Shown: one piece after another, positions 18,051 to 27,274 of the stretch
How positions within the stretch are numbered: position 1 is the stretch's first letter
How the letters are laid out: every line of letters starts with the position of its first letter
NCBI GenBank assembly: GCA_011526045.1
Contig: WYBE01000031.1
Span: 58,567-122,566 of the forward strand
From: Nevskiales bacterium
GTDB lineage: Bacteria; Pseudomonadota; Gammaproteobacteria; Steroidobacterales; GCA-2729495
Direction: 5' to 3'
DNA: 64,000 nucleotides
Notes under the pieces: model-generated
Told to the model about the DNA's origin: nothing
What the model saw: only the letters and a program-made list of their open reading frames with translations
Databases searched by the model: none
Translations under genes and position numbers: made by a program

Positions 18051-18509
18051 GTGCCAACGCTGAACGGATTCAACGCCAATGAAGTCGATCCCAATTTCGC
18101 ATTCGAGGCCATCCCGGCCGGCAAGTACCTGGCCGTGATCACCGAGAGCGAAATGAAGCCCACCAAGTCGGGCGTCGGCCAGTACCTTCAGATCACCTTT
18201 CAGGTGATCGACGGCGAGTACAAGGGCCGGCTGGTCTGGTCGCGGCTCAATCTCGACCACCCGAATGCAACGACCGTCAAGATTGCGCGGGCCGAACTGT
18301 CGGCCATCTGCCGCGCCGTCGGCGTGCTCGCGCCCAAGGACAGCCTCGAGCTGCACAACATTCCGCTCGTCATCACGGTCGGCCACAAGAAGCGCGATGA
18401 CAACGGCGAGCTGACCAACGTCATCAAGGGCTACGCCAAGAAGGACGCGGCCGCGGCGCGGGCGCCGGCGGTTGCCGCCAACAACGGTGCGCCGCCCTGG
18501 AAACGCTGA
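18051..18509 (+). CDS. DUF669 protein (likely phage single-strand DNA binding)
   Basis: A 152-aa protein with the DUF669 pattern: an N-terminal strand region FEAIPAGKYLAVITESEMKP, a core with YLQITFQVIDGEYKGRLVW and a C-terminal flexible tail ending PPWKR. DUF669 proteins are usually encoded beside Sak4-like ATPases and are thought to act as phage SSB-like proteins; the tail ending in aromatic/basic residues resembles SSB tails. It starts at a GTG with AAAGGAG 8 bases upstream. Confidence 0.8.
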   Translation: MPTLNGFNANEVDPNFAFEAIPAGKYLAVITESEMKPTKSGVGQYLQITFQVIDGEYKGRLVWSRLNLDHPNATTVKIARAELSAICRAVGVLAPKDSLELHNIPLVITVGHKKRDDNGELTNVIKGYAKKDAAAARAPAVAANNGAPPWKR

Positions 18510-18584
18510 AGCGGCGGCTCAATCGGCATGGAAGCCGGGCAGCGTGATGGAGCGCGCCGGCATGGATGAATCGCGAGGTCATGG

Positions 18585-18986
18585 ATGACCACCATCACGC
18601 TGCCCTGGCCGCCGAGCGTCAATCACTACTGGCGCATGTGGCGCGGGCGGATGCTCGTCAGCCGGGAGGGCCGGGCGTACCGCGAGGACGTCCGCGCCCT
18701 CCTGGCCGGCGGCGGATTTCGCAAACCGCCGCCCGGCGCCCGCATCGCCTTGTGCATGGACGCCTTTCCGCCCGACCGACGCAGGAGGGACCTCGACAAT
18801 CTTCTGAAAGGCGTGCTCGACGCGCTTGAGCACGCCGGCATCTATGCTGACGACAGCCAGATCGACCTGCTCGTGACGCGCCGGCGCGGGCTCCTATCGG
18901 ATGGAAAGCTGAACGTCTGCATCGGTGCGCTTCCTCTTCGTGTTTGTCCCATCTGCGGTGCCGCGGTCAACCCGGAGAACAACTGA
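18585..18986 (+). CDS. rusA: RusA-type Holliday junction resolvase
   Basis: A 133-aa protein with the RusA core: an N-terminal strand TITLPWPPSVNHYW, then RRRDLDNLLKGVLDALEHAG and IYADDSQIDLL, containing the acidic catalytic residues of the family. It cleaves four-way junctions made during phage replication or recombination. The C-terminal 20 residues add an unusual CPICGAAVN zinc-like motif not typical of RusA. It follows the recombination trio in the same direction. Confidence 0.88.
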   Translation: MTTITLPWPPSVNHYWRMWRGRMLVSREGRAYREDVRALLAGGGFRKPPPGARIALCMDAFPPDRRRRDLDNLLKGVLDALEHAGIYADDSQIDLLVTRRRGLLSDGKLNVCIGALPLRVCPICGAAVNPENN

Positions 18987-18990
18987 AGCG

Positions 18991-19641
18991 ATGTCTCAAC
19001 CCCGACGCATCTACGTCTCCGGCCCGATGACCGGCTATCCGGACTGCAACTTCGCGGCCTTCCACGCCGCGGCCGAGCGACTGGGCCGTGCGGGCTGGAA
19101 GGTCTTCAACCCCGCGGAGAACTTCGGCGGCCGCAAAGACCTGCCACGCGAGGCGTACCTGCGCCTTGACTTGGCGATGCTGGCGCAGTGCGAGGCGATC
19201 GCGCTGCTTGCGGGTTGGGACGATTCACGCGGCGCCAAGCTGGAGTACGCCGTCGCCCGCGAGCTGGGCTGCGAAGTCATCGACGCGGTCACCCTGCGAC
19301 CGCTGGAGAATCCGCCGACGCCGACCCTCGGGCTCCACCGCCTGCGGCTGGTCGAGCCTCCGCAATACGAATCCATCCTCGACGAGGCCAAGCGCATCAC
19401 CGAGGGCATCCGCCGCGCCGAGTACGGGGCGCCGGCCGACGACTTCGCGCGGGCGGCGTACATGTGGACCGGCATCCTGGCCCGCAAGCTCCGCGACGAG
19501 CAGCCCATCACCGCGATGGACATCCCGCTGTGCATGATCGCCATCAAGCTGGCCCGCCAGAGCCACTTCCACAAGCGCGACAACCTGGTCGACATCGCCG
19601 GCTACGCCCGCACGGCGGCGATGGTCGCGGGGGAGGAATGA
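18991..19641 (+). CDS. DUF4406 plus DUF6378-like protein
   Basis: The N-terminal 110 residues have the DUF4406 pattern (RIYVSGPMTGYPDCNFAAFH, then VFNPAENF, AQCEAIALLAGWDDSRGAKL), a fold related to nucleoside 2-deoxyribosyltransferases. The C-terminal part (SILDEAKRITEGIRRAEYGA; AYMWTGILARKL; RQSHFHKRDNLVDIAGYA) matches the DUF6378 domain found in phage nucleotide-metabolism proteins. A nucleotide-modifying or hydrolysing role is plausible but not proven. ATG 18991 lies four bases after the rusA stop with GGAG upstream. Confidence 0.75.
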   Translation: MSQPRRIYVSGPMTGYPDCNFAAFHAAAERLGRAGWKVFNPAENFGGRKDLPREAYLRLDLAMLAQCEAIALLAGWDDSRGAKLEYAVARELGCEVIDAVTLRPLENPPTPTLGLHRLRLVEPPQYESILDEAKRITEGIRRAEYGAPADDFARAAYMWTGILARKLRDEQPITAMDIPLCMIAIKLARQSHFHKRDNLVDIAGYARTAAMVAGEE

Positions 19642-20411
19642 TGGCGAAGCGTCACAGCACAACCATGCTGGCCTTCGGCGACGTGCATATTCCGCACCAT
19701 AACGAGAAGGCCTTACGCGTGTTCTGCCGCGCCGCCGAGCGCTTGCGCCCGGACCTGATCATCTGCCTCGGCGACCTCCTCGATTGCGGCCAGTTTTCGG
19801 TGCATCCACCCACGTACGGCATGAAAGAGACGGACTACGTCGACGACCTTCGCGCGGCCAATACGCTGCTCGACCGGCTTCAGAAGGTCTGCGACCGGCT
19901 GGTGATCGTCGAGGGCAATCACGAGTACCGGCTCGACCGCTGGGCGGCGGCGACGGCTGAGGGGCGCGGGGCCTACTCCATGCTCGCGCCGCGCATCCAG
20001 TTGACCAATGGTCGCGCGGGATGCGCGTATGTGCCCTACGGCTCGGTCGGCGGCACATATCCGCACTACGAGATCAACCGCCGCATCATCGCCGTGCATG
20101 GCTGGTCGTACAGCCGAAACGCGACCCGACAGCACCTCCAGATCAGCCAGGGGCGCAGCGTCATCCACGGACATACGCACCGCGCCGAGGTCTCCATCGT
20201 CCAGAACATCTGGTCGCCCGGCGAGATCGTGCAGGCTCGCAGCGCCGGGTGTCTGTGCAAACCGGTTCCGCTCTATGGCACGGGCCGGCCCGTGGAGTGG
20301 GTCAATGCCTTCATTCTCGGCTACCTCGGCCGGCGCAGCGACACGCTCTACACGATCCCGATCATGGACGACCGCTGCATCCTGCCGGATGGGACGGAGG
20401 TCGCGGCATGA
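19641..20411 (+). CDS. calcineurin-like metallophosphoesterase
   Basis: A 256-aa protein carrying all metallophosphoesterase motifs in order: FGDVHIPHHN, LGDLLD, GNHEYR, a lone VHG and HGHTH. Phage members act on DNA ends, nucleotides or phosphoproteins; the substrate here is unknown. ATG 19641 overlaps the upstream stop, with GGGAGG a few bases before it. It is part of the dense early operon. Confidence 0.85.
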   Translation: MAKRHSTTMLAFGDVHIPHHNEKALRVFCRAAERLRPDLIICLGDLLDCGQFSVHPPTYGMKETDYVDDLRAANTLLDRLQKVCDRLVIVEGNHEYRLDRWAAATAEGRGAYSMLAPRIQLTNGRAGCAYVPYGSVGGTYPHYEINRRIIAVHGWSYSRNATRQHLQISQGRSVIHGHTHRAEVSIVQNIWSPGEIVQARSAGCLCKPVPLYGTGRPVEWVNAFILGYLGRRSDTLYTIPIMDDRCILPDGTEVAA

Positions 20412-20668
20412 GGGAGCGAACGCGACGGGTAGATCGCAATAGCCCCGCAGCGCCTGACGGAACGCGACGCGGAGATCGGATACCAGGCAGCCGCTACTAC
20501 CGCGATTTCTGCGCCAGATGCCAAACACCGATGCGGGTGACTGCGTTTCGATTGGACTGTCGAGTTGAATCATTTTGCGAAATCTGCAGCCCGCCCCCAG
20601 CGCGCACGGCGGTTGGCAATCGCCATGATCTCCCCGACCCGGATGCCTTCGCGAGGGCCGACGACTGA
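20408..20668 (+). CDS. small zinc-ribbon-like protein, 86 aa
   Basis: ATG 20408 overlaps the phosphoesterase stop, and the stop at 20668 overlaps the helicase start, so it is tightly coupled. Two CxxC pairs, FCARCQTPM and FCEICSPP, spaced about 20 residues apart suggest a single zinc site. No family recognised. Possible accessory factor for the downstream helicase. Confidence 0.6.
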   Translation: MRERTRRVDRNSPAAPDGTRRGDRIPGSRYYRDFCARCQTPMRVTAFRLDCRVESFCEICSPPPARTAVGNRHDLPDPDAFARADD

Positions 20669-22344
20669 TGGAATTGCGACCGTACCAACGCGAGGCTGTC
20701 GATGCCGTGTACGAATTCCTGCGCACGCGCGACGACAACCCCTGCGTCATGATTCCCACTGCCGGCGGGAAGACGCCGGTGATGGCGACGATCTGCCGTG
20801 ACGCGGTGCAGCTCTGGAATGGCCGCGTGCTGATCCTGGCCCACGTCCGCGAGCTGCTCGAACAGGCCGCCGAGAAGCTGCACCTGGTCGCGCCCGATCT
20901 GCCCGTCGGCATCTACTCCGCCGGCCTGAAGCGCCGTGATCTCGGTTACGCCGTCACCATCGCCGGTATTCAGTCCATCTACGAAAAGGCCTGCGACGTC
21001 GGCGCCATCGACCTCGTCATCGTCGACGAGGCCCACCTTATTCCACCCGATGGCGAGGGGATGTACCGCACGTTCCTGGCGGATGCGAAGAAGATCAACC
21101 CCGCGATCCGCGTCATCGGCATGACGGCCACACCGTTCCGCATGAAGTCGGGAACGATCTGCGCGCCGGAGAACATCCTCAACGACGTCTGCTTCGAGAT
21201 CGGCGTGCGCGAATTGATCGTGCGGGGCTACCTGTGTCCCCTTCGCACCAAGGCCGGCGCGCTCAAGCCTGAAACGGAAAAGCTGCACATCCGCGGCGGC
21301 GAGTACATCGCCGGCGAGGTCGAGGACCTGATGGATGACGACAACCTCGTCCTGTCCGCCTGCCGCGAGATCATCGAATACACGAAGGACCGCAAGTCGG
21401 TGTTGATCTTTGCGTCGGGCGTGCGCCACGGGCAGCACATCTGCCGCGTGATGAACGAGCGGCACAGGGTCGAGTGCGGCTTCGTCTGCGGCGAGACGCT
21501 GCCGTTCGAGCGGGACGAGGCCCTGCGGCGTTTTCGTTCCGGCGAACTGAAGTACCTGTGCAACGTCAACGTCCTGACCACAGGATTCGATGCCCCCAAC
21601 ATCGACTGCGTGGCGCTGGTGCGGCCGACGCTGTCGCCGGGGTTCTACTATCAAATGGTCGGGCGCGGCTTCCGCCTACACCCTGGGAAGATCGACTGCC
21701 TGGTCCTCGACTTCGGCGGCAACGTTTTGCGCCACGGTCCCGTCGATGCGATCCGCATCACCGATTCCGCATCGAACGGCAACGGCGATGCGCCGGCGAA
21801 GGAATGCCCGCAGTGCCACGCGGTCATCGCCGCCGGTTATGCCAATTGTCCTGAGTGCGGTCACGAATTCCCGCCGCCCAACCGGCGCAAGCACGAAGCG
21901 ACGGCGAGCAGCGAGGGGATTCTGTCCGACCAGATCACGCGGACCGAGCACGAGGTCAGCGAGACCTTCTACTGCGTCCACGTCAAGCGCGATGCACCGC
22001 CCGATGCGCCGCGCACGATGCGCGTCGATTACCGCATTGGATTCAACCAGTACGTCAGCGAGTGGACCTGCTTCGAGCACACCGGCTTTCCTCGCCGGAA
22101 GGCGGAGCAGTGGTGGGTACAACGGTCCAATGAACCGGTGCCGTCATCGGCCGACGAGGCTGTCGACCTGGCGGAGGCCGGCGCATTGGCACCGACGCGG
22201 GCGATCACGGTCGAGCACCAGGCTGGCGAGAAGTTCGACCGCGTCGTGGCGTACCGACTGGGTGATAAGCCGCCAAGGCTGGATTCTGAGGAAGGTCTGC
22301 CCGAATGCGTGCCGGCGGGCGGTGACGAGTCTGTTCCGTTTTAG
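20668..22344 (+). CDS. DEAD/DEAH-box superfamily 2 helicase with zinc ribbon
   Basis: A 558-aa helicase: an N-terminal RPYQREAVDAV (Q-motif region), Walker A IPTAGGKTPV, DEAH box VIVDEAHLIPP, motif III MTATPFR, and motifs V/VI in TTGFDAPNIDCVALVRPTLS and YQMVGRGFRL. After the RecA-like halves there is a zinc ribbon (CPQCHAVI...CPECGHEF) and an extra C-terminal domain of about 150 residues with CVHVKRDAP. It fits phage replication/recombination helicases of the UvsW/RadD-like group. Its start overlaps the upstream stop (TGATG). Confidence 0.88.
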   Translation: MELRPYQREAVDAVYEFLRTRDDNPCVMIPTAGGKTPVMATICRDAVQLWNGRVLILAHVRELLEQAAEKLHLVAPDLPVGIYSAGLKRRDLGYAVTIAGIQSIYEKACDVGAIDLVIVDEAHLIPPDGEGMYRTFLADAKKINPAIRVIGMTATPFRMKSGTICAPENILNDVCFEIGVRELIVRGYLCPLRTKAGALKPETEKLHIRGGEYIAGEVEDLMDDDNLVLSACREIIEYTKDRKSVLIFASGVRHGQHICRVMNERHRVECGFVCGETLPFERDEALRRFRSGELKYLCNVNVLTTGFDAPNIDCVALVRPTLSPGFYYQMVGRGFRLHPGKIDCLVLDFGGNVLRHGPVDAIRITDSASNGNGDAPAKECPQCHAVIAAGYANCPECGHEFPPPNRRKHEATASSEGILSDQITRTEHEVSETFYCVHVKRDAPPDAPRTMRVDYRIGFNQYVSEWTCFEHTGFPRRKAEQWWVQRSNEPVPSSADEAVDLAEAGALAPTRAITVEHQAGEKFDRVVAYRLGDKPPRLDSEEGLPECVPAGGDESVPF

Positions 22345-22354
22345 GAATCGAGCC

Positions 22355-22798
22355 GTGACGAAGAACTGTTTCAAATGCCATCACGAGAAGCCGCTGACGG
22401 AGTTCTACCGTCATCCGCAGATGGCTGACGGGCACTTGAATAAGTGCAAGGCATGCACCCGCGTCGACGTGCGTATCAATCGCACGGTCCGAGACGAGTA
22501 TTACCTGACCTATGACCGTAGTCGAGCGTCGAGCCCCCATCGGCGACAAGACCGTCGTCGGCGAAACTCACGATACCGGCGGGATCACCCAGGCCGCGAG
22601 GCGGCATACCGGGCCGTTGCGAGAGCGTTGAAATCAGGTCGGTTGCATAAGCCATTGGAGTGCGAGGGATGCGGCGAGCGTGGGTTGCTCCATGCCCACC
22701 ATCAGAATTACCAGGAGCCGTTGAACGTGACCTGGCTGTGCCCGCGTTGTCATCAACATCACCACTGCGTCCGCAGCTTTTTCGGGGAAGAAGTATGA
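22355..22798 (+). CDS. HNH-type endonuclease-like protein
   Basis: A 147-aa protein from GTG 22355. The N-terminal zinc knuckle (CFKCHHEKPLTEFYRH, KCKAC) and the C-terminal CEGCGERGLLHAHHQNYQEP followed by WLCPRCHQHHH form the conserved C-x2-C...HAHH...C-x2-C-H pattern of phage HNH proteins. It may be a nicking or processing nuclease of the replication module. It is placed between helicase and primase genes and its stop overlaps the primase start. Confidence 0.75.
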   Translation: MTKNCFKCHHEKPLTEFYRHPQMADGHLNKCKACTRVDVRINRTVRDEYYLTYDRSRASSPHRRQDRRRRNSRYRRDHPGREAAYRAVARALKSGRLHKPLECEGCGERGLLHAHHQNYQEPLNVTWLCPRCHQHHHCVRSFFGEEV

Positions 22799-25218
22799 AT
22801 CAGACGGCCTCCCAGGCTGTCGTTCGCCACTTCCTCGAGGCGCTATTTCAGCCAGGGGACGTATTCGAGGTCCGCGCGCCAGATTGCCGCGAGCGCCGCG
22901 ACGCGCGTTACGCCTTCACCTGCTCGGGCTACTTCACTTTTGAGACGCTGGATGCGGCGGCGGCGGCAATCGCGGAATTGGATCGGTCGGGCATCGCGCC
23001 GGGCATCTACGTGACGATGAATCCCGTCGCGCCGGCGCTGCTGGCCCGAGCCGCCAATCGAATCAAGACGCGGGCGCGGGAAACCACCACCGACAAGGAC
23101 ATCGTCGGCCGGCGCTGGCTGCTGATCGACGTGGACCCAGTCCGGCCCGCCGGCGTCAGCTCGACAAATGGCGAGTTGGCGTTGGCGCTCGAACGCGCCC
23201 GCGCCATCGCGGAATACCTGACGTCGATCGGATGGCCCGCGCCCATCCTGGCCATGTCCGGGAACGGCTACCACTTGCTGTACCGCGTCGACCTGCCGGC
23301 GGACGACGGCGGCCTCGTAAAGGCCGTCCTGGCAGCGCTGGCGGTCCGGTTCAGCGACGAGATGGTCGCTGTTGATCGTTCCGTACACAACGCTGCCCGG
23401 ATCGTGAAGGTCGTCGGCACGATGTCGCGCAAGGGCGACGACCTGCGCGGCGCGCCCGGGCTGGAAGACCGCCCCCACCGCCGCGCCGAAATCATCGCCG
23501 CGCCCGAGCAGCTCGCCGCCGTTGCCGAGGAACGCCTACGGGCCGTAGCCGACGCCAAGGACGGCCCGGACGACGCGACTCGGGCCAACGTCGTGGCCCC
23601 CGTGGCCAACGGGGGCGACGACAACGGCCGTTTCGACTGCACCCCGGCGGGCGTTCGCGCCTGGCTCGAGGCCCGCGGCGTGGCCGTCAAAGGCGAACGC
23701 CGCAATGGCGACAAGACCCTGCTGCTCCTCGAGCGCTGCCCGATCAATCCAGATATCGCCTCGACCGGCGGCTCCGACATCGCCGTGCTGGTCGGCGACG
23801 ACGGCAAGTTGGCCTATTGCAACTTGCACAATCGTGGCCAGGCGTACACGTGGCATGATTTGCGACGAGTGCTCGATCCGTCTTACGAGCCGCCGCCGCA
23901 GGACGATGGTGACGTCGACCTGTCCGCATTTCGCGTGTCGGCGCGCGATGCGCCACCAGAACGTCCGAGTGAACCGCGCCCCGATGATCCCGGTCCACTG
24001 CCTGACGAGCTACTGCGCATACCCGGCTTCGTCGGCGAGGTGATGGACTACTGCCTGGCCACGGCGCCATACCCGAACCCGGTGATGGCATTCTGCGGCG
24101 CACTGGCCCTCCAGGCGTTCCTGACCGGACGGCGCGTGCGCGACAGCGGCGACAACCGCACCAACATCTACCTGCTGGGTCTCGCGCATTCGGCCGCGGG
24201 CAAGGACCACCCGCGCAAGGTCAACACGCGGATCGCTCATGAAGTCGGCCTGGCCGAATGTCTGGGCGAACGCTTCGCCTCAGGCGAAGGCGTGCAGGAT
24301 GCGCTGTTCATCAACCCCTGCATGCTGTTTCAGACCGACGAAATCGACGGGATGCTCCAGTCGATCAACAAGGCCAAGGACGCTCGACATGAAAACGTCA
24401 TGGGCACGCTGCTGACGATGTACTCGGCGTCGAACAGCGTGTTCCCGATGCGGCGCAAGGCCGGCAAGGCCTCGCCGGGTGTGATCGACCAACCCAACCT
24501 GGTCGTCTTCGGCACGGCGATCCCGAACCATTACTACGAGGCGCTGTCGGAGCGGATGCTCACGAATGGCTTCTTCGCTCGCATGGTGATCCTCGAATCC
24601 GGCCCGCGCAACAAGGGCCAGGAACCGCGAATCGCCGACCTGCCGCCGCGCGTGGTCGAGACGGCCCGTTGGTGGGCCGACTACCGGCCTGGCCGCGGCA
24701 ATCTTCAGGAGTGGCATCCCGTTCCTGCCGTCGTCGAAGCAACCGACGACGCGATGCGTCTGCTCATTGAAACGCGCGAAGCGGCCGAGGCAGAGTATTC
24801 GAAAGCCGAAGCAGGGAACGACTCGGTCGGCACGACCGTGTGGGGCCGGGTCAGCGAGCAGGTCCGCAAGCTGGCGCTGCTCCACACGATCAGCGAAAAC
24901 CATCTCGCGCCGCGAATCGGCATTGAGGCCATCCGCTGGGCCTCGCGGTTCGTGCTGCACCAGACGCGCCGCATGCTCTTCATGGCGTCCAGCCACGTGG
25001 CCGAGAACCCGTTCCACGCCGAGTGCCTCAAGATCATGCAGAAACTGCGGGATGCGCCCGGGCACGAGGTGTCGCACAGCGTGCTGCTCAAACGGATGAA
25101 GATCGACGCGAAGCACTTTATGGAGATCACGGAGACGCTGGCGCAGCGCGGCGACATCGAAATCGTGACCGTGCCGCGCGCCGGCGCGTCCAAGCGGTCA
25201 TACCGCCTCTTGGAGTGA
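22795..25218 (+). CDS. phage primase-helicase (AEP-like primase plus DUF3987-like ATPase)
   Basis: An 807-aa fusion. The N-terminal half resembles archaeo-eukaryotic-type primases: the metal-binding DxD in RRWLLIDVDPVRPAG, the GNGYHLLYRV strand, and ARIVKVVGTMSRKGDD, typical of these primases. A zinc-like middle segment with CPINPD...CNLHNRG follows. The C-terminal half is an ATPase with a Walker A variant AHSAAGKDHPRK, a Walker B segment MLFQTDEIDG and a C-terminal winged-helix-like end. It would prime and unwind the element's DNA. It starts at an ATG overlapping the HNH stop. An AT-rich, repeat-bearing region follows directly. Confidence 0.82.
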   Translation: MNQTASQAVVRHFLEALFQPGDVFEVRAPDCRERRDARYAFTCSGYFTFETLDAAAAAIAELDRSGIAPGIYVTMNPVAPALLARAANRIKTRARETTTDKDIVGRRWLLIDVDPVRPAGVSSTNGELALALERARAIAEYLTSIGWPAPILAMSGNGYHLLYRVDLPADDGGLVKAVLAALAVRFSDEMVAVDRSVHNAARIVKVVGTMSRKGDDLRGAPGLEDRPHRRAEIIAAPEQLAAVAEERLRAVADAKDGPDDATRANVVAPVANGGDDNGRFDCTPAGVRAWLEARGVAVKGERRNGDKTLLLLERCPINPDIASTGGSDIAVLVGDDGKLAYCNLHNRGQAYTWHDLRRVLDPSYEPPPQDDGDVDLSAFRVSARDAPPERPSEPRPDDPGPLPDELLRIPGFVGEVMDYCLATAPYPNPVMAFCGALALQAFLTGRRVRDSGDNRTNIYLLGLAHSAAGKDHPRKVNTRIAHEVGLAECLGERFASGEGVQDALFINPCMLFQTDEIDGMLQSINKAKDARHENVMGTLLTMYSASNSVFPMRRKAGKASPGVIDQPNLVVFGTAIPNHYYEALSERMLTNGFFARMVILESGPRNKGQEPRIADLPPRVVETARWWADYRPGRGNLQEWHPVPAVVEATDDAMRLLIETREAAEAEYSKAEAGNDSVGTTVWGRVSEQVRKLALLHTISENHLAPRIGIEAIRWASRFVLHQTRRMLFMASSHVAENPFHAECLKIMQKLRDAPGHEVSHSVLLKRMKIDAKHFMEITETLAQRGDIEIVTVPRAGASKRSYRLLE

Positions 25219-25717
25219 AAAGGTGAACGGTGAGCGGTGAATGCTGGTTCGCAGACGGTGAAACGAGCGAAACGAGGGTGAAACATGGGATCGAGAGAAA
25301 ATGCAATAATAATAAGGAAAAGAAAACAACTCTCTCTCCTTTCTACTGTTCACCTCTACCCCCCCTCGCGCTGTCCACCCCCGCGTCTACACGCGTATGT
25401 GCGAGGTGGGGGGTGAAAGGGGAAACGTGGCATGGTTCCTTCCTGGCCGACTCGGCCGCCGAGGCCCGCGGGAACAGCCGCGAACCCAAACAGACTTTCT
25501 TTCGGTTGTCCGGTTTTGGGGACGGCCCAGGGCTCGCCCCGTTGGGCCGTGGGCGAACGGACGCCGCCGGGGCGTACCGGCTTACGTCCTGGCCGCCCCG
25601 TTGGCCCTCGGCGGCGTTACTGGGCGTTTGGGGCCAAAGGGGCGCGGCGCGTTGCCGCGACGCCCGTGAATGACGCGGCCTGACGGAACGGCCGCGATGC
25701 GAGACAAGGAGGTCAAC
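25219..25717. other. AT-rich, repeat-bearing intergenic region (candidate replication origin)
   Basis: No supported gene; frames are broken or lack ribosome binding sites. Bases about 25285-25335 form the longest AT-rich patch in this GC-rich element. Around it are GGTGAA-type repeats in direct orientation at 25222, 25229 (GGTGAG), 25236, 25257, 25277 and 25412, and one inverted GTTCACC at 25348. A pyrimidine-rich CTCTCTCC run lies between. This follows the primase-helicase gene, a common origin position in phages. The promoter of the 25718 gene must also be here. Confidence 0.4.
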
Positions 25718-27070
25718 GTGAACATCGAACTTCGGCCGCTGGCCGAGATCAAACCGTATGAGAAAAACCCGCGCATCAACGACGCGGCGGTGGACGCCGT
25801 CGCCGAGTCGATTCGGCGATTCGGGTTTCGCCAACCCATTGTCGTCGACGCCGACGGCGTCATCGTCTGCGGGCATACGCGGTATCGCGCGGCGCAGAAG
25901 CTCGGGCTGACCGAGGTGCCGGTCCACGTCGCCACGGACCTGACGCCGGAGCAGATTCGGGCTTACCGCATCGCCGACAACAAGACCGCCGAATTGGCGG
26001 AGTGGAATCTCGAATTGTTGCCGATCGAGCTGGCCGAGTTGAAGGACGCCGGCATCGACTGGTCGCTGCTGGGGTTCGACGGCGATGAACTCGCCCGGCT
26101 GCTCGATCCCGGCGTGAAGCAGGGGTTGACCGACCCGGACGACGTGCCCGAGCCGCCGGACGAGGCGATCACTCAGCCGGGTGACCTCTGGCTGCTCGGC
26201 GATCACCGGCTGCTGTGCGGCGACAGCGCGAGGGCCGCCGACGTCGATCGGCTCCTCGACGGCGCAGTGATTCATCTGGTCAACACCGATCCGCCCTACA
26301 ACGTCCGCGTCGAGCCGCGCAGCAACAACGCCATCGCCGCGGGGCTCTCGTCGTTCGGCACGCCCGACGCGCTGACGCACCACCAGGGCTTCGACCTGGC
26401 CCGCCGCCCGGAGATCGCCAAGCCGACGCATGCGAAGCTGCGGCCCAAGGACCGACCGCTGGCCAACGACTTTGTCTCGGACGACGAGTTTGACCGGCTG
26501 CTGCACGCTTGGTTCGGCAACATCGCCCGCGTGCTCGCGCCCGGGCGCGGGTTCTACATCTGGGGCGGCTACGCGAATTGCGGCAACTATCCGCCGGTGC
26601 TGAAGGCCTGCGAGCTGTACTTCTCGCAGGCGATCATCTGGGTCAAAGAGCATCCGGTCCTGACGCGCAAGGACTTCATGGGCAACCACGAGTGGTGCTT
26701 CTACGGCTGGCGCGAGGGTGCGGCGCACGTCTATCTCGGCCCCAACAACGCGACGGATGTCTGGTCGATCAAGAAGGTCAACCCAAACGCGATGATTCAC
26801 TTGACCGAGAAGCCGGTCGAGCTGGCCGTGCGCGCGATGCAGTATTCCTCGCGCGCGGGCGAGAACGTGCTCGACCTGTTCGGCGGCAGCGGCAGCACGC
26901 TGATCGCGGCCGAGCAGACCGGGCGCCGCGCGTTTTTGATGGAACTCGACCCGCTGTATTGCGATGTGATTTGCCAGCGCTGGGAGAAGTTCACGGGTCG
27001 GAAGGCGGAGCGGATTTCAGGCCGGAGCAACGCCCCCGACATCGCGGAGGCGTTGGTGGAGGGTTCGTGA
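25718..27070 (+). CDS. ParB-domain / N6-adenine-type DNA methyltransferase fusion
   Basis: A 450-aa protein. GTG 25718 is preceded at 5 bases by AAGGAGG, which decides the start over an upstream ATG at 25697. The N-terminal ParB/Srx-like domain (ELRPLAEIKPYEKNPRINDA, IVCGHTRYRAAQKLG) is followed by a beta-class methyltransferase: DPPYNV (DPPY motif, near residue 192), and the FxGxG-type SAM motif in NVLDLFGGSGSTLIAAEQTG. Such phage fusions methylate DNA, protecting it from host restriction or marking replication. It stands alone before the leftward small-gene cluster. Confidence 0.87.
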   Translation: MNIELRPLAEIKPYEKNPRINDAAVDAVAESIRRFGFRQPIVVDADGVIVCGHTRYRAAQKLGLTEVPVHVATDLTPEQIRAYRIADNKTAELAEWNLELLPIELAELKDAGIDWSLLGFDGDELARLLDPGVKQGLTDPDDVPEPPDEAITQPGDLWLLGDHRLLCGDSARAADVDRLLDGAVIHLVNTDPPYNVRVEPRSNNAIAAGLSSFGTPDALTHHQGFDLARRPEIAKPTHAKLRPKDRPLANDFVSDDEFDRLLHAWFGNIARVLAPGRGFYIWGGYANCGNYPPVLKACELYFSQAIIWVKEHPVLTRKDFMGNHEWCFYGWREGAAHVYLGPNNATDVWSIKKVNPNAMIHLTEKPVELAVRAMQYSSRAGENVLDLFGGSGSTLIAAEQTGRRAFLMELDPLYCDVICQRWEKFTGRKAERISGRSNAPDIAEALVEGS

Positions 27071-27076
27071 TGTGCG

Positions 27077-27274
27077 CTACGCGGACGATGCGTCGGTCTG
27101 CCCATCCTCCTGCGCGGGCGCGCCCGGGCAATAGACTGTGCGGCAGCGCTGGCACTCGACGCGCTCGTCGTCGAGCCAGACCAGTTCGTCCGATTCCCGC
27201 TCGCCGCAGTTCGGACAGGCGTCCTCCTGAGCGACGGGGTCGATCGGCTCACGTCCATTGTTGTTCGCGGTCAT
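27077..27274 (-). CDS. small zinc-ribbon protein, 65 aa
   Basis: ATG 27274 has AGGAGG at an ideal distance. The protein has CPNCGERE...CQRCRTVYCPG, a two-CxxC zinc ribbon. No family recognised. It is the last gene of a leftward run of small regulators; its ATG overlaps the upstream stop (27271). It converges with the ParB-methylase gene, 7 bp apart. Confidence 0.6.
   Translation of the reverse strand: MTANNNGREPIDPVAQEDACPNCGERESDELVWLDDERVECQRCRTVYCPGAPAQEDGQTDASSA

Noticed and set aside
25343..26800. A 485-codon leftward frame
   Set aside because: It is antisense to the ParB-methylase, whose motifs are unambiguous.
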